Shown: positions 43,733 through 53,480, numbered from the stretch's first letter. The stretch: 64,000 nucleotides of DNA from Acinetobacter colistiniresistens (GCF_000413935.1 NZ_KE340384.1:123638-187637); one strand, 5' to 3'. The notes: generated from the letters alone by a model not told the origin. Translations and numbers: made by a program.

Positions 43733-44433
43733 AAGCTGTTTTATTTGACCTCGATGGCACCCTGATCGACACCGCTGCGGACTTTATTCGTATCATCCAG
43801 CAAATGTGCCGAGATGAACAACGCCCCGTGGTCGATGCCGATACCATTCGTACTCAAGTGTCTGAAGGCGCGCGTGCCATGGTAAAACTGGTCTATCCAG
43901 AATTAGAGGTCACAGACCCTGTATTTTTAGCGCATCGACAACGCTTTCTAGATGTGTATGGTGACAATATTGTGGTCGATACCGACCTGTTTTCAGGGAT
44001 GTATCCGTTGCTTGAGGAACTTGAAGCGCATCAGATTCCGTGGGGCATTGTAACCAACAAACCACGTGGTTTAAGTGAGTCGTTATTGGCCAAACTGGAT
44101 CTGACTGAACGCTGTGCGGTCTTGGTCTGCCCAGAAGATGTCCGCAAGACCAAACCCGATCCTGAACCCATGTATTTGGCTGCCAAACAGCTCGAGATCG
44201 ATGCTCAAGAGATTATCTATGTCGGTGATCATCCACGCGATATTGATGCAGGTCGCCATGCCGATATGTATACCATCTTGGCAGCCTACGGCTATTTACC
44301 GGTAGAATCACGTGATGATCTTGCTGCTTGGCAGGCTGATGCCATCATTCATAGCACTGCTGAACTGCACCAACTGCTTAAACAGAAAATCACGGTGTTG
44401 TCAGAAAATCAGGGTATGATGGGCTCAATTTAA
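43729..44433 (+). CDS. HAD phosphatase, Gph/MupP type
   Basis: HAD-superfamily phosphatase of 234 aa. Motif I is DLDGTLIDT (about 7-15), motif II is VTNKP (about 108), and the late acidic motif is YVGDHPRDIDAG (about 164-175). Databases usually call this phosphoglycolate phosphatase. The ubiG-phosphatase-yciK order matches the Pseudomonas locus where the enzyme is MupP, the N-acetylmuramate 6-phosphate phosphatase of cell-wall recycling. MupP is a good alternative, fitting with ampD in the same window. The substrate cannot be settled from sequence. Confidence 0.85.
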   Translation: MKAVLFDLDGTLIDTAADFIRIIQQMCRDEQRPVVDADTIRTQVSEGARAMVKLVYPELEVTDPVFLAHRQRFLDVYGDNIVVDTDLFSGMYPLLEELEAHQIPWGIVTNKPRGLSESLLAKLDLTERCAVLVCPEDVRKTKPDPEPMYLAAKQLEIDAQEIIYVGDHPRDIDAGRHADMYTILAAYGYLPVESRDDLAAWQADAIIHSTAELHQLLKQKITVLSENQGMMGSI

Positions 44434-44464
44434 ATTTTTGCAGATAAGAACAGGAGGCATAACA

Positions 44465-45211
44465 ATGAACTATTCAGAATATCAACCTCGTCCAGATTTA
44501 CTGAAAGATCGTATTATTCTCATTACAGGTGCGGGTGATGGGATTGGCCGGGCTGCAGCGATGAGCTATGCCTTGCACGGCGCAACGGTGGTCTTGCATG
44601 GCCGTACGTTAAATAAACTTGAAGTGATCTATGATGAAATTGAAGGCTTAGGTGCACCGCAGCCTGCAATTTTACCCTTACAGCTTTCAACTGCATCAAC
44701 CCATGATTATGAGCTGTTGGTGAGCACGCTAGAGCAACAATTCGGTCGTCTGGATGGTATCTTGCATAATGCAGGCATGTTGGGTGATCGGGTTGAACTG
44801 GCGCACTATCCTGTCGATGTTTGGGATGATGTACTGGCTGTGAATTTACGTGCTCCTTTTGCCCTGACTCAGGCCTTGTTGCCTTTACTGGAAAAATCTG
44901 AGCACGCTTCTGTGGTTTTTACCAGTTCAAGTGTCGGTCGTGAGGCACGCGCTTTATGGGGCGCTTATTCGGTGTCTAAAGTGGCCACTGAAGCCATGAG
45001 CAAAATTTTTGCCGCAGAAAATACCTATCCGAATATTCGTTTTAACTGCATCAACCCAGGCGGTACCCGTACTGCAATGCGGGCCAAAGCCTACCCAGAA
45101 GAAGATCCAAAGGTTCTTCCAACGCCAGATAGCATTATGCCAGCCTATCTGTACCTCATGGGCGATGATAGTTTAGAGATGAATGGGCAAAGTATTGATG
45201 CTCAAGCTTAA
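44465..45211 (+). CDS. yciK: Short-chain dehydrogenase, YciK type
   Basis: NAD(P)-dependent SDR of 248 aa. Cofactor loop ITGAGDGIGRAAAM (about 23-36), NAG motif ILHNAGMLGDR (about 98-108), catalytic Ser in FTSSSVGREAR (about 150-160) and YSVSK (about 167-171). AGGAGG lies about 8 nt before the ATG of MNYSEYQP. It is third in the ubiG-phosphatase-yciK run. The physiological substrate is not known. Confidence 0.9.
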   Translation: MNYSEYQPRPDLLKDRIILITGAGDGIGRAAAMSYALHGATVVLHGRTLNKLEVIYDEIEGLGAPQPAILPLQLSTASTHDYELLVSTLEQQFGRLDGILHNAGMLGDRVELAHYPVDVWDDVLAVNLRAPFALTQALLPLLEKSEHASVVFTSSSVGREARALWGAYSVSKVATEAMSKIFAAENTYPNIRFNCINPGGTRTAMRAKAYPEEDPKVLPTPDSIMPAYLYLMGDDSLEMNGQSIDAQA

Positions 45212-45393
45212 ATTTAATCATTAAAATAATTCTAAATAACATTGGACACTGTGCCTAAAACTGCTTTTTTAAGAGAAATATGTGGAGAATCTTCATTGTT
45301 TTAATGGAATAATGAATCGATCTTCACAGTTTCTCTGCATTTTTAACGTACAGTAGTTCACATGAGAGACATCCGAAGTCCATAAGGTGCATC

Positions 45394-45777
45394 ATGAAAA
45401 AAATTTTCATTATCTTGGTTTTAGGTTCGACAACCCTGTTCAGTAGTCTGGGGACTTTCGCAGGTCCACATGATCGCGATGATGATTCGCGTGGCGGCTG
45501 GCAAGGTGGTGGTCGTAACTTTGATCGCCCGGATGGTGAAAATCGTCAACGTGAACGTCGCATGCGTGAAGAACGTGGTGTTGAGCGCTTAAAACAACAT
45601 CGTTGGCAAGAAGGCTATGTCATGCCCCAACATTACCGTGGCAATGGCTATAAAGTCGATTATAAAGACAACAATCTGCCTCGCCCAAGTCGCAACGAGC
45701 AGTGGTACAAAATCAACAACGACTATATTTTAGTCAACTCGGATGACAACAGTATTATCCGGATCATGGGTTTTTAG
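45394..45777 (+). CDS. RcnB-family periplasmic protein
   Basis: Secreted protein of 127 aa. The signal peptide MKKIFIILVLGSTTLFSSLGTFA is followed by an Arg/Asp/Gly-rich low-complexity middle and a C-terminal RcnB-like domain (RGNGYKVDYKDNNLPRPSRN then WYKINNDYILVNSDDNSIIR). RcnB of E. coli takes part in nickel/cobalt balance, but most homologues are uncharacterised. AAGGTG lies just before the ATG. It stands alone between yciK and argA. Confidence 0.8.
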   Translation: MKKIFIILVLGSTTLFSSLGTFAGPHDRDDDSRGGWQGGGRNFDRPDGENRQRERRMREERGVERLKQHRWQEGYVMPQHYRGNGYKVDYKDNNLPRPSRNEQWYKINNDYILVNSDDNSIIRIMGF

Positions 45778-45888
45778 ACTGTTTTCGATGCCGTCACGAA
45801 AGAAAGTTGAATGCTGACTTTACGAAGAGATTTATCTTTTCTTTTTTTTCGTTAGAATCAAAGCAATTGATGTAAATCTGAGAACAAC

Positions 45889-47244
45889 ATGGCGAACCAA
45901 ATGATTGAAACTTCACATAGTACAACCAAAGATTATGTGCATTGGTTTCGCCACTCCGCCCCGTATATCAATGCGCATCGCGATAAAACCTTTGTACTGA
46001 TGTTTGCAGGTGAAGCAGTTCAGCACGAAAATTTTCAACACATTATCCATGATATTGCCCTGCTGCACTCTTTGGGCATCCGACTGATCTTGGTCTATGG
46101 CGCACGTCCGCAAATCAATCAGAATCTACGTGATCGTAATATCGAAGCTCCATTTCATCACAATCGTCGTGTGACCACACGTGAATCCCTGCGTGGTGTC
46201 ATGAATGCAGTCGGTTCGATCCGCCTAGAGATTGAAGCATTGTTATCGATGGGTTTGGCCAACTCTCCGATGTACGGTGCGCGCATTGATGTAGTCTCTG
46301 GTAATTTTGTCACGGCGAAACCGTACGGGATTCGGGATGGCATTGATTTCCAGCTCACTGGGGAAGTCCGTTCTATTGATACCGATGCCATTCAGCGCCA
46401 TTTAGATAATCATAATATTGTCTTGTTGGGGCCAACAGGTTATTCAACCACAGGAGAAGTCTTTAATTTACTGGCAGAAGAGGTTGCGACCAAAACCGCA
46501 ATCTCCTTAAAGGCGGATAAGTTAATTTTTCTGGGTGAAAAACAAGGGCTGATGAATGCTCAACAGCAATTGCTGCGTGAATTAAGCCCACGCCAGCTTG
46601 AACCCTATATTCAGCAAAATCAGCAACAATACCCCGAGTTTGCTTTACATCTCAAACAAGCGCAACAAGCGTCTTTATCTGGTGTGCATCGCGTGCATTT
46701 AATCTCTTATGCCTATGATGGTGCTTTGATTGAAGAGCTGTTTACCCGCGATGGTATTGGGACATTAATTACCGATGCACACTATGAAGAAGTGCGTATT
46801 GCCAATATTCACGATGTCGGTGGCTTGATTAATCTACTTCGACCACTGGAACAAGAAGGCATTCTGGTTTATCGCTCACGCGAACGTCTTGAAAGTGAAA
46901 TTGAACAGTTTGCTGTCATTGAACGAGATGGCATGATCTTGGCTTGTGCAGCGCTTTATCCAATCCCAGCAGAGACCAGTGAAATTCGTTCAGCTGAAAT
47001 CGCCTGTGTTGCCGTCGATTCAAGTTACCGAAAATCCAACCGCGGTAGCCAAATTCTGCAATTTTTGGAAAGCAAGGCCAAACAACAAGGGATTCAACAG
47101 CTGTTTGTCCTCACCACGCGAACCGCACACTGGTTTTTAGAACAAGGCTTTATCCCTGCCAGTGTGGATGATTTACCCAATGCACGTCAGGCCTTGTATA
47201 ACTATCAACGTAATTCCTTAGTCTTTAAAAAGAGACTGCGCTAA
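45889..47244 (+). CDS. argA: N-acetylglutamate synthase
   Basis: First step of arginine synthesis: acetyl-CoA plus glutamate to N-acetylglutamate. The protein is 451 aa. The amino acid kinase-like domain (about 20-290) includes IRLILVYGARPQINQNL (about 65-81), and the C-terminal GNAT acetyltransferase domain (about 300-440) includes EIACVAVDSSYRKSNRGSQI (about 365-385) and FVLTTRTAHWFLEQGF. The kinase-like part normally serves for arginine feedback. Confidence 0.95.
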   Translation: MANQMIETSHSTTKDYVHWFRHSAPYINAHRDKTFVLMFAGEAVQHENFQHIIHDIALLHSLGIRLILVYGARPQINQNLRDRNIEAPFHHNRRVTTRESLRGVMNAVGSIRLEIEALLSMGLANSPMYGARIDVVSGNFVTAKPYGIRDGIDFQLTGEVRSIDTDAIQRHLDNHNIVLLGPTGYSTTGEVFNLLAEEVATKTAISLKADKLIFLGEKQGLMNAQQQLLRELSPRQLEPYIQQNQQQYPEFALHLKQAQQASLSGVHRVHLISYAYDGALIEELFTRDGIGTLITDAHYEEVRIANIHDVGGLINLLRPLEQEGILVYRSRERLESEIEQFAVIERDGMILACAALYPIPAETSEIRSAEIACVAVDSSYRKSNRGSQILQFLESKAKQQGIQQLFVLTTRTAHWFLEQGFIPASVDDLPNARQALYNYQRNSLVFKKRLR

Positions 47245-47557
47245 ATCTCCAACACGATGAAGAGATATGTTTATTTTTGATAAAGATCTCTCTTCATCAT
47301 CATTATCTTTGCTTAAGTCTGTATAAAGAATAAATTCATTAAGCAAAAATCTCATAAAATATAAATAAAAAACAAACATTTATAATTCTTTATTTTTTAA
47401 CACTTATTCCATTTATCGATAAGATTATGCAATCTTCTATTTTGCACTTTTCATCATAAGCAAAGCCTGATTACTTATTTTTTATGCAATAAAAAAAGCT
47501 TTAGCTTAGTTGCTCATCTTATTTAAATCTTTTGATTTGTCGGGGAGCACAACCAAC
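47245..47557. other. AT-rich intergenic region before the ssu operon
   Basis: About 313 bp without a gene. A separated inverted repeat GATGAAGAGA/TCTCTTCATC (about 47258-47300) may terminate or process the argA transcript, but no T-run follows. The second half is very AT-rich and should contain the ssu promoter; no operator for a sulfur regulator could be recognised. Confidence 0.5.
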
Positions 47558-48547
47558 ATGGCTATTTCAATCCATCGTTCATGGACAACATCGACCCTCA
47601 TTGCAGCAAGCCTTGCCAGTGTGATTGGTGTTGCAGGTTGTGCAAAAAAACCAGAGCAGCAAGCCACAACAAAACAAGAAACCACAACATTAAATATCGG
47701 CTTTCAAAAGTATGGCATCTTGCCGATTCTCAAAGCAAAAGGTGAATTAGAAAAAAATCTTGCTGCTCAAGGCGTGACCGTGAAATGGGTGGAATTTCCT
47801 GCTGGACCACAACTGTTAGAAGGATTAAATGTCGGTAGTGTGGTCTTTGGTGAAGCGGGTGAAGCCCCGCCCATCTTTGCCCAAGCAGCCAACCCGAACT
47901 TGGTTTATGTCGCCAACCAGCCTGCAGCAGCAACTGCTGAGGCTTTAATTGTTCCGAAGGACTCTCCGATTCAATCAATTCAGGATCTGAAAGGTAAACG
48001 GGTTGCGTTGAATAAAGGTTCTAATGTTCATTACTTGTTACTCAAATTACTCGAAGCCAATAATCTGACGTTAAAGGATATTCAGCCTGTTTATCTACCA
48101 CCCGCAGATGCACGTGCTGCTTTTGAAAAAGGTGCGGTTGATGCTTGGGTGATTTGGGATCCATTCCTTGCTGCAGCAGAGCAGCAAATTCATGCACGTC
48201 AGATTGCCAATGGTGAACACTTGGTCAGTAACCATCAATTCTATTTATCTGATCGTCAATTTGCAGAAAGTCATCCAGCAGTTCTCAACACCTTGGTAAC
48301 GACACTCAACCAAACTACAGATTGGGTCAAAACCCATCCTGATGCTGCTGCACAGTTATTAGAAAAACCAACTGCACTTGAGCTTGATATTTTAAAAACA
48401 TCCATTTCCCGCATGGGTTTTGGCGTCCTGCCGATTTCTGAAAAAGTTGCAAAAGAACAGCAATATGTTGCTGACGTCTTTTTCGCTCAACAACTCATTC
48501 CAAAGCAGCTCGTCATTCAAGATGCCTTATTGACCACAAAAAAATAA
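47558..48547 (+). CDS. ssuA: Sulfonate ABC transporter substrate-binding lipoprotein
   Basis: Binding protein of 329 aa for aliphatic sulfonates. The signal ends in a lipobox VAGC (Cys about 28), so it is probably anchored, unlike the next protein. It shows NIGFQKYGILPILKAKGELE, WVEFPAGPQLLEGLNVGSV, ALNKGSNVHYLLLKLLEAN and PADARAAFEKGAVDAWVIWDPF, all standard for SsuA. GGGGAG precedes the ATG of MAISIHRS; a longer frame is ignored. It is first in a five-gene ssu operon. Confidence 0.9.
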   Translation: MAISIHRSWTTSTLIAASLASVIGVAGCAKKPEQQATTKQETTTLNIGFQKYGILPILKAKGELEKNLAAQGVTVKWVEFPAGPQLLEGLNVGSVVFGEAGEAPPIFAQAANPNLVYVANQPAAATAEALIVPKDSPIQSIQDLKGKRVALNKGSNVHYLLLKLLEANNLTLKDIQPVYLPPADARAAFEKGAVDAWVIWDPFLAAAEQQIHARQIANGEHLVSNHQFYLSDRQFAESHPAVLNTLVTTLNQTTDWVKTHPDAAAQLLEKPTALELDILKTSISRMGFGVLPISEKVAKEQQYVADVFFAQQLIPKQLVIQDALLTTKK

Positions 48548-48587
48548 CCGACCTTTCATCAGTAGATACGAGTTCAAGGAGATTGCA

Positions 48588-49547
48588 ATGCAACAACAAG
48601 CCCACCGATTCAAATGCCTCATCGCCTTGGCGAGCCTGAGTATGTTGATTTCTACTCCGGTTTGGGCGGTTGATCCAACGGTCAAGCAACTGCGCATTGG
48701 TTTTCAAAAAAGCTCGATTAACTTTGCAATCGCCAAACAACAAAAACTATTCGAACAAGAATTCCCAAATGCCAAGGTCAGCTGGAATGAATTTCCCGCA
48801 GGTCCACAGATTTTAGAGGCACTCGCAGTCGGTTCAATTGATGTCGGTGTGACTGGAGATGCACCTCCAGTTTATGCGCAGGCGGCAGGAAAACCGCTTT
48901 ACTATATCGCTTATGAAACGGCAAAACCTTTGGCTTCCGCTATTTTAATTCCAAAGAACTCAAACTTGAAGCAACTGAGTGAGCTTAAAGGTAAACGTAT
49001 CGCTCTACAAAAAGGTTCCAGTGCACATTTCTTATTGGTACAAGCCGTACGCAAAGCAGGATTGAAGTGGAGTGATATTCAGCCGATCTGGTTAACCCCG
49101 GCCGATGCACGTGCCGCTTTTCAAAAAGGGGCTGTCGATGCTTGGGCCATTTGGGATCCTTATTATGCATCGACCCAGTTAGAAGATCAGGCCAAAGTTT
49201 TGGCAACAGGACAAAATCTCAGTCCAAATTATACGTTTTATCTGGCTGCACCAAATTTTGTGCAGCAATCGCCTCAAGCAGTTGCAGGTCTCTTAAAACA
49301 AATTAACCAAGCAGATCGTTGGGTACAACAACATCAAAGCGAAACAGCTGACCTGATTGGGAAAAGTACTGGCCTGAAACCTGCGGTCAGCAATTTATTT
49401 GTGCAGCGCCGTCCACGGCCTTCTGCTGCTGCGCCACTCAATGCCAAAGTGATTGCGGAGCAACAACAGCTCGCCGACATTTTTACCCAGCAAGGCATTA
49501 TCCCGAATAGCATCAGCATCAAACAAGCTGTTTGGCAAGCCAAATAA
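48588..49547 (+). CDS. Second sulfonate-binding periplasmic protein
   Basis: SsuA-like protein of 319 aa with a normal signal peptide ending TPVWA. It shares the same blocks as its neighbour: RIGFQKSSINFAIAKQQK, WNEFPAGPQILEALAVGSID, ALQKGSSAHFLLVQAVRKAG and PADARAAFQKGAVDAWAIWDPYY. It is therefore a tandem paralogue, possibly with a different sulfonate preference. AAGGAG lies 8 nt before the ATG, and ssuD follows after 21 nt. Confidence 0.9.
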   Translation: MQQQAHRFKCLIALASLSMLISTPVWAVDPTVKQLRIGFQKSSINFAIAKQQKLFEQEFPNAKVSWNEFPAGPQILEALAVGSIDVGVTGDAPPVYAQAAGKPLYYIAYETAKPLASAILIPKNSNLKQLSELKGKRIALQKGSSAHFLLVQAVRKAGLKWSDIQPIWLTPADARAAFQKGAVDAWAIWDPYYASTQLEDQAKVLATGQNLSPNYTFYLAAPNFVQQSPQAVAGLLKQINQADRWVQQHQSETADLIGKSTGLKPAVSNLFVQRRPRPSAAAPLNAKVIAEQQQLADIFTQQGIIPNSISIKQAVWQAK

Positions 49548-49568
49548 CTTCAACAGATAGGTAAGCAT

Positions 49569-50744
49569 ATGAATATTTTCTGGTTTATTCCCACTCATGG
49601 TGATAGTCGTTATTTAGGCACCAGCAAGGGTGCTCGTCAGGTCGATCATGCTTATATGAAACAGATTGCCGTTGCCGTAGACAATCTGGGGTATGCAGGA
49701 GTACTCATTCCAACAGGACGCTCTTGCGAAGACCCTTGGATCACCGCTGCCAGCCTGATTGATGCCACCAAACAGCTTAAATTTCTGGTTGCACTGCGTC
49801 CCGGTATCACCACACCAGCACTTGCAGCACGCATGGCAGCCACATTTGATCGCCTGTCGAATGGTCGTATTTTATTGAATCTGGTGACTGGCGGGGATGA
49901 ACAAGAACTCAAAGGTGATGGCCTGTATGAAGATCACAGCACCCGTTATCAGACCGCCTCCGAGTATGTCAAAATCTGGCGTGAAATTCTTACCCGTTCA
50001 CACACAGGTGAAGCTTTTACTTTTCACGGTGAACGCTTAAGCGTCGATGATGCCAAATTACTTTATCCACCAGTGCAACAGCCTTATCCACCACTCTGGT
50101 TTGGAGGATCTTCCGAGGCGGCAGCGGAGCTGGCGGCTGAGCAGGTCGATACCTATTTAACCTGGGGCGAGCCTCCTGCTGCAGTCAGACAGAAAATTGA
50201 ACATTTACGTGCCAAAGCGGCGGCCAAAGGCCGTACCCTGAATTATGGGATTCGCTTACATGTGATTGTACGTGAGACCAATGAGCAGGCTTGGGCCGCT
50301 GCAGATGAACTGATTCAATACTTAGATGATGCAACGATTGCCGCAGCACAGAAAAAATTTGCCCAAATGGACTCAGTCGGTCAGCAACGCATGGCTGCGT
50401 TACACGGCGGACGTAAAGATCAACTGGAGGTTTCACCAAATCTTTGGGCAGGCATTGGTCTGGTTCGTGGTGGTGCAGGAACTGCCTTGGTCGGTGACCC
50501 TGAAACTGTTGCTGCAAGAATTCAGGAATATGCGGATTTGGGTATCGATACCTTTATTTTCTCAGGTTACCCACATTTGGAAGAATCCATCCGTTTTGCT
50601 GAGCTGGTGTTCCCGCTATTACCGCTTCAAACGCGTGAGAAATTAGCCCAACCTCATTTGACTGGCCCATTTGGAGAAATTATCGCCAACAACTATGTCC
50701 CTGAGACCAAGGAAGCAAAAACCTTGATCAAGGAGGACGCATGA
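49569..50744 (+). CDS. ssuD: FMNH2-dependent alkanesulfonate monooxygenase
   Basis: Luciferase-like monooxygenase of 391 aa that releases sulfite from alkanesulfonates using reduced flavin. Visible marks are FWFIPTHGDSRYLGTSKGAR (start), CEDPWITAASLI (about 55), LLNLVTGGDEQELKGDGLYEDH split over 107-125, and LWFGGSSEAAAELAAEQVD. Its stop overlaps the ssuC start by 4 nt. No ssuE is in the operon; an FMN reductase gene at 61544 could supply flavin, but that is only a guess. Confidence 0.95.
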   Translation: MNIFWFIPTHGDSRYLGTSKGARQVDHAYMKQIAVAVDNLGYAGVLIPTGRSCEDPWITAASLIDATKQLKFLVALRPGITTPALAARMAATFDRLSNGRILLNLVTGGDEQELKGDGLYEDHSTRYQTASEYVKIWREILTRSHTGEAFTFHGERLSVDDAKLLYPPVQQPYPPLWFGGSSEAAAELAAEQVDTYLTWGEPPAAVRQKIEHLRAKAAAKGRTLNYGIRLHVIVRETNEQAWAAADELIQYLDDATIAAAQKKFAQMDSVGQQRMAALHGGRKDQLEVSPNLWAGIGLVRGGAGTALVGDPETVAARIQEYADLGIDTFIFSGYPHLEESIRFAELVFPLLPLQTREKLAQPHLTGPFGEIIANNYVPETKEAKTLIKEDA

Positions 50745-51544
50745 GTGCAAAACCTTTTTTGAATGATGTTTCACGTGGAACACAAAAAATAGGCAAAGGT
50801 CTGCTACCTTGGCTGTTCCCGATTTTATTGATTTTCATTTGGCAGGCAGCTTCAAGTTCAGGTGTATTGCAAAGCAGAGTATTGCCTGCCCCAACTGCTG
50901 TCGTAAGTGCCTTCTGGCACTTACTGATCAGTGGTGAACTTTGGCAACATGTCAAAGTCAGTGCAGGTCGTGCCCTACTTGGTTTACTGGTTGGTGGTGG
51001 TTTAGGTCTGATTTTAGGTCTACTCAATGGTTCATCGCGTATTGCATCGACTTTACTGGATACCACCTTACAAATGATCCGTAATATCCCTGCACTGGCC
51101 CTGATTCCACTGGTGATTTTATGGTTTGGGATTGATGAAACTGCCAAGCTATTTTTAGTAGCAGTGGGTGTGTTTTTCCCAATGTACATCAACACTTATC
51201 ATGGTATCCGCTCGGTCGATCCACAACTGATCGAAATGGGCAAAAGCTATGGCCTGAATCGCTGGCAACTATACAAAGACATTATTTTACCTGGTGCAAT
51301 GCCCTCGATTTTAGTTGGGCTACGTTTCTCTTTAGGTCTGGTTTGGGTACTGCTGATTGTTGCCGAAACCATTTCGTCACAAGCAGGCATTGGGTATATG
51401 ACCATGAATGCACGAGAGTTTTTACAAACCGATATCGTCTTGGTCGGGATTTTACTGTATGCCCTGCTGGGTAAATTAGCAGATGTATTGGCTCAAGTGT
51501 TGGAACGTTATCTACTGCGCTGGCATGCAGGCTATCAAAAATAA
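50741..51544 (+). CDS. ssuC: Sulfonate ABC transporter permease
   Basis: Inner-membrane permease of 267 aa with about six membrane segments. The EAA loop region reads EMGKSYGLNRWQLYKDIILPGAMPSILVGLR (about 165-195, in pieces). AAGGAGG lies inside the end of ssuD, and translation is coupled through ATGA. It pairs with SsuB and the two binding proteins. Confidence 0.94.
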   Translation: MSAKPFLNDVSRGTQKIGKGLLPWLFPILLIFIWQAASSSGVLQSRVLPAPTAVVSAFWHLLISGELWQHVKVSAGRALLGLLVGGGLGLILGLLNGSSRIASTLLDTTLQMIRNIPALALIPLVILWFGIDETAKLFLVAVGVFFPMYINTYHGIRSVDPQLIEMGKSYGLNRWQLYKDIILPGAMPSILVGLRFSLGLVWVLLIVAETISSQAGIGYMTMNAREFLQTDIVLVGILLYALLGKLADVLAQVLERYLLRWHAGYQK

Positions 51545-51557
51545 AAGGGAGATCAAG

Positions 51558-52358
51558 ATGAGTAACCTCAATTTAAATTTTTATGACAACAATCTCATTC
51601 AACCGATTACCGAGCCAGAAAGTACAACGACACCCGCCAATGGCGCAGATATTCTGATTGAGCAACTGTATAAATTTTATGGCGACGTCAAGGTGCTTGA
51701 AGACTTAGACCTGAATATTCAAGCAGGTGAGTTTTTGGCAATCGTCGGACGTAGCGGTTGTGGCAAAAGTACCCTGTTGCGTTTGATTGCCCAACTGGAA
51801 AAAGCCAGTTATGGCGAAATCAAATTCCAATCTGCCCGTAATTTCCGTGAAGGGATTACCAATGCAGATATCCGTGTCATGTTCCAAGACCCTCGCCTTC
51901 TGCCTTGGAAAAATGTTTTACACAATGTGCAACTGGGCTTGCCGAAAGATCAGCAGCAACTTGCCGCAACACTATTGGAAAAAGTGGGTTTAAAAGACAA
52001 AGCCAATCAATGGCCGGCACAGCTTTCTGGCGGACAACGGCAACGTGCTGCACTGGCACGTGCCCTATCCCATACCCCACGTATTTTACTCTTAGACGAA
52101 CCTCTAGGGGCCTTAGATGCACTGACTCGCTTAGAGATGCAAAGTTTGATTGAACGTTTATGGAGAGAACAAGGTTTTACTGCAATTCTGGTCACCCATG
52201 ATGTCAGTGAAGCGGTTCAACTCGCTGATCGAATTATTCTGTTAGATCAGGGGCATATTGCGCATAGCTTTCAGGTCAATCTGCCACGCCCTCGCAAAAA
52301 GAGCATTGCCTTTGCGCAACTTGAACAGCAAGTACTTGATGCGGTTTTAGCCACCTAA
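51558..52358 (+). CDS. ssuB: Sulfonate ABC transporter ATPase
   Basis: ATPase of 266 aa. Walker A GRSGCGKST at 64-72, Q-loop VMFQDPRLLPW (about 107-117), signature LSGGQ at 156-160, Walker B ILLLDEP at 176-182 and the switch His in LVTHDVSEA. The ATG after GGGAG (51558) is chosen over a frame that overlaps ssuC. The first 30 residues are a low-complexity extension before the ABC fold. Last gene of the ssu operon. Confidence 0.94.
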   Translation: MSNLNLNFYDNNLIQPITEPESTTTPANGADILIEQLYKFYGDVKVLEDLDLNIQAGEFLAIVGRSGCGKSTLLRLIAQLEKASYGEIKFQSARNFREGITNADIRVMFQDPRLLPWKNVLHNVQLGLPKDQQQLAATLLEKVGLKDKANQWPAQLSGGQRQRAALARALSHTPRILLLDEPLGALDALTRLEMQSLIERLWREQGFTAILVTHDVSEAVQLADRIILLDQGHIAHSFQVNLPRPRKKSIAFAQLEQQVLDAVLAT

Positions 52359-52565
52359 AACCGTTTCACCCCCTAAAAACCCCATACAAGGCATCAAAAA
52401 GTCCGTTTAGCTTTATGAACAATTGATGAATTATTTACAAAATATGTATGCGCTGTTTTAGATTTCAATAATTATCAAATACATCGTCACCATTGGTCTA
52501 AGAAGCATAGATTTTTCGATAAAAAAATTATGTTACTGTGCACAAATCCGACAATTTATCTTACA

Positions 52566-53210
52566 ATGTCAATGACATTTTTTGAATTAAGCTCGCAGAT
52601 GGAACAGAAAAAAAGTACACAAAAGCGCAATCAACTGCTGAATGCTGCCCTCGATGTTTTTTCCGTCTATGGGTTTAGTGGCGCAAGTCTGGATGAGATT
52701 GCACAGCTCGCAAATATGCACAAGTCTAATATTTTCTACTACTATGAAAATAAAGAGTCACTGTATGTCGAAGTGCTCACCACGGTCTTACAAAAGTGGC
52801 TTGCACCCTTGCAAACCCTAGAGTCAGAGCTTGAACCAACAGAAGCACTCACGCATTATTTAATTCAAAAAATCGAAAGCTCACGTGACCAGCCCAAAGC
52901 CTCACGTTTATTTGCACTTGAGATCATTCAAGGTGCACCACATATTTTGCCGATCTTAAAGGGCCCGTTGAAAAAGCTGTTTAAACGTAAAGCCAAAGTC
53001 ATTCAAACTTGGCAAGAACAAGGCAAGTTATCAGCAGAAATTGATCCTGAATTATTGATTCTTAATATCTGGGCCATTACACAGAATTATGCTGATTTCT
53101 CAACCCAGATTGAAATGGTCACCGGTAAAACCTTACGTAACCGTAGTATGTACCAGCGCACGATCGAACATACCGTACATGTGATGTTATACGGTGTGTT
53201 GCCTCGTTAA
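52566..53210 (+). CDS. TetR-family regulator, RutR-like
   Basis: About 214 aa. The helix-turn-helix is in LLNAALDVFSVYGFSGASLDE then IAQLANMHKSNIFYYYENKE. The C-terminal part (WLAPLQTL, ESSRDQPKASRLFALEIIQGAPHI, IWAITQNYADFSTQIEMVTGKTLR) closely follows the RutR pattern recalled from E. coli. The start is unclear: candidate ATGs at 52530, 52566 and 52599 all lack a good ribosome site. No rut pyrimidine genes are nearby, so the effector and targets are open. Confidence 0.82.
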   Translation: MSMTFFELSSQMEQKKSTQKRNQLLNAALDVFSVYGFSGASLDEIAQLANMHKSNIFYYYENKESLYVEVLTTVLQKWLAPLQTLESELEPTEALTHYLIQKIESSRDQPKASRLFALEIIQGAPHILPILKGPLKKLFKRKAKVIQTWQEQGKLSAEIDPELLILNIWAITQNYADFSTQIEMVTGKTLRNRSMYQRTIEHTVHVMLYGVLPR

Positions 53211-53253
53211 ATTTTCTTTACAAGGCCTTCATTTTAATGATTAAAATATACTC

Positions 53254-53280
53254 AAAAGCGACTTTGTTAGTCGCTTTTTT
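53254..53280 (+). terminator. Terminator after the RutR-like gene
   Basis: AAAAGCGACT/AGTCGCTTTT stem with a 5-nt loop and a T-run. The remainder of 53211-53480 contains an additional 9-bp hairpin GTTTCAGTG/CACTGAAAC (53369-53393) with no T-run and no gene. Confidence 0.8.
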
Positions 53281-53480
53281 CTATTAAGTACATGAGAATG
53301 TTATTAAGTTGACCTAAACAAAATAATGGAACAATGATCAATAAATCTATTATGAAACATGAAAAACCGTTTCAGTGCGCAGAACACTGAAACAGCATTC
53401 ACTAAAATATTGATACTAAATATATTTCTTATCAGATGTATTATATTAATTTGAGATTTTTCTAACTTAATGATCTAAGC

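Noticed and set aside
47258..47300. Argued terminator after argA
   Set aside because: The arms are separated by more than 20 nt and no T-run follows, so it was not listed as a terminator.
51705..52195. Frames on both strands inside ssuB
   Set aside because: ssuB has all ABC motifs in order; the others are out-of-frame shadows.
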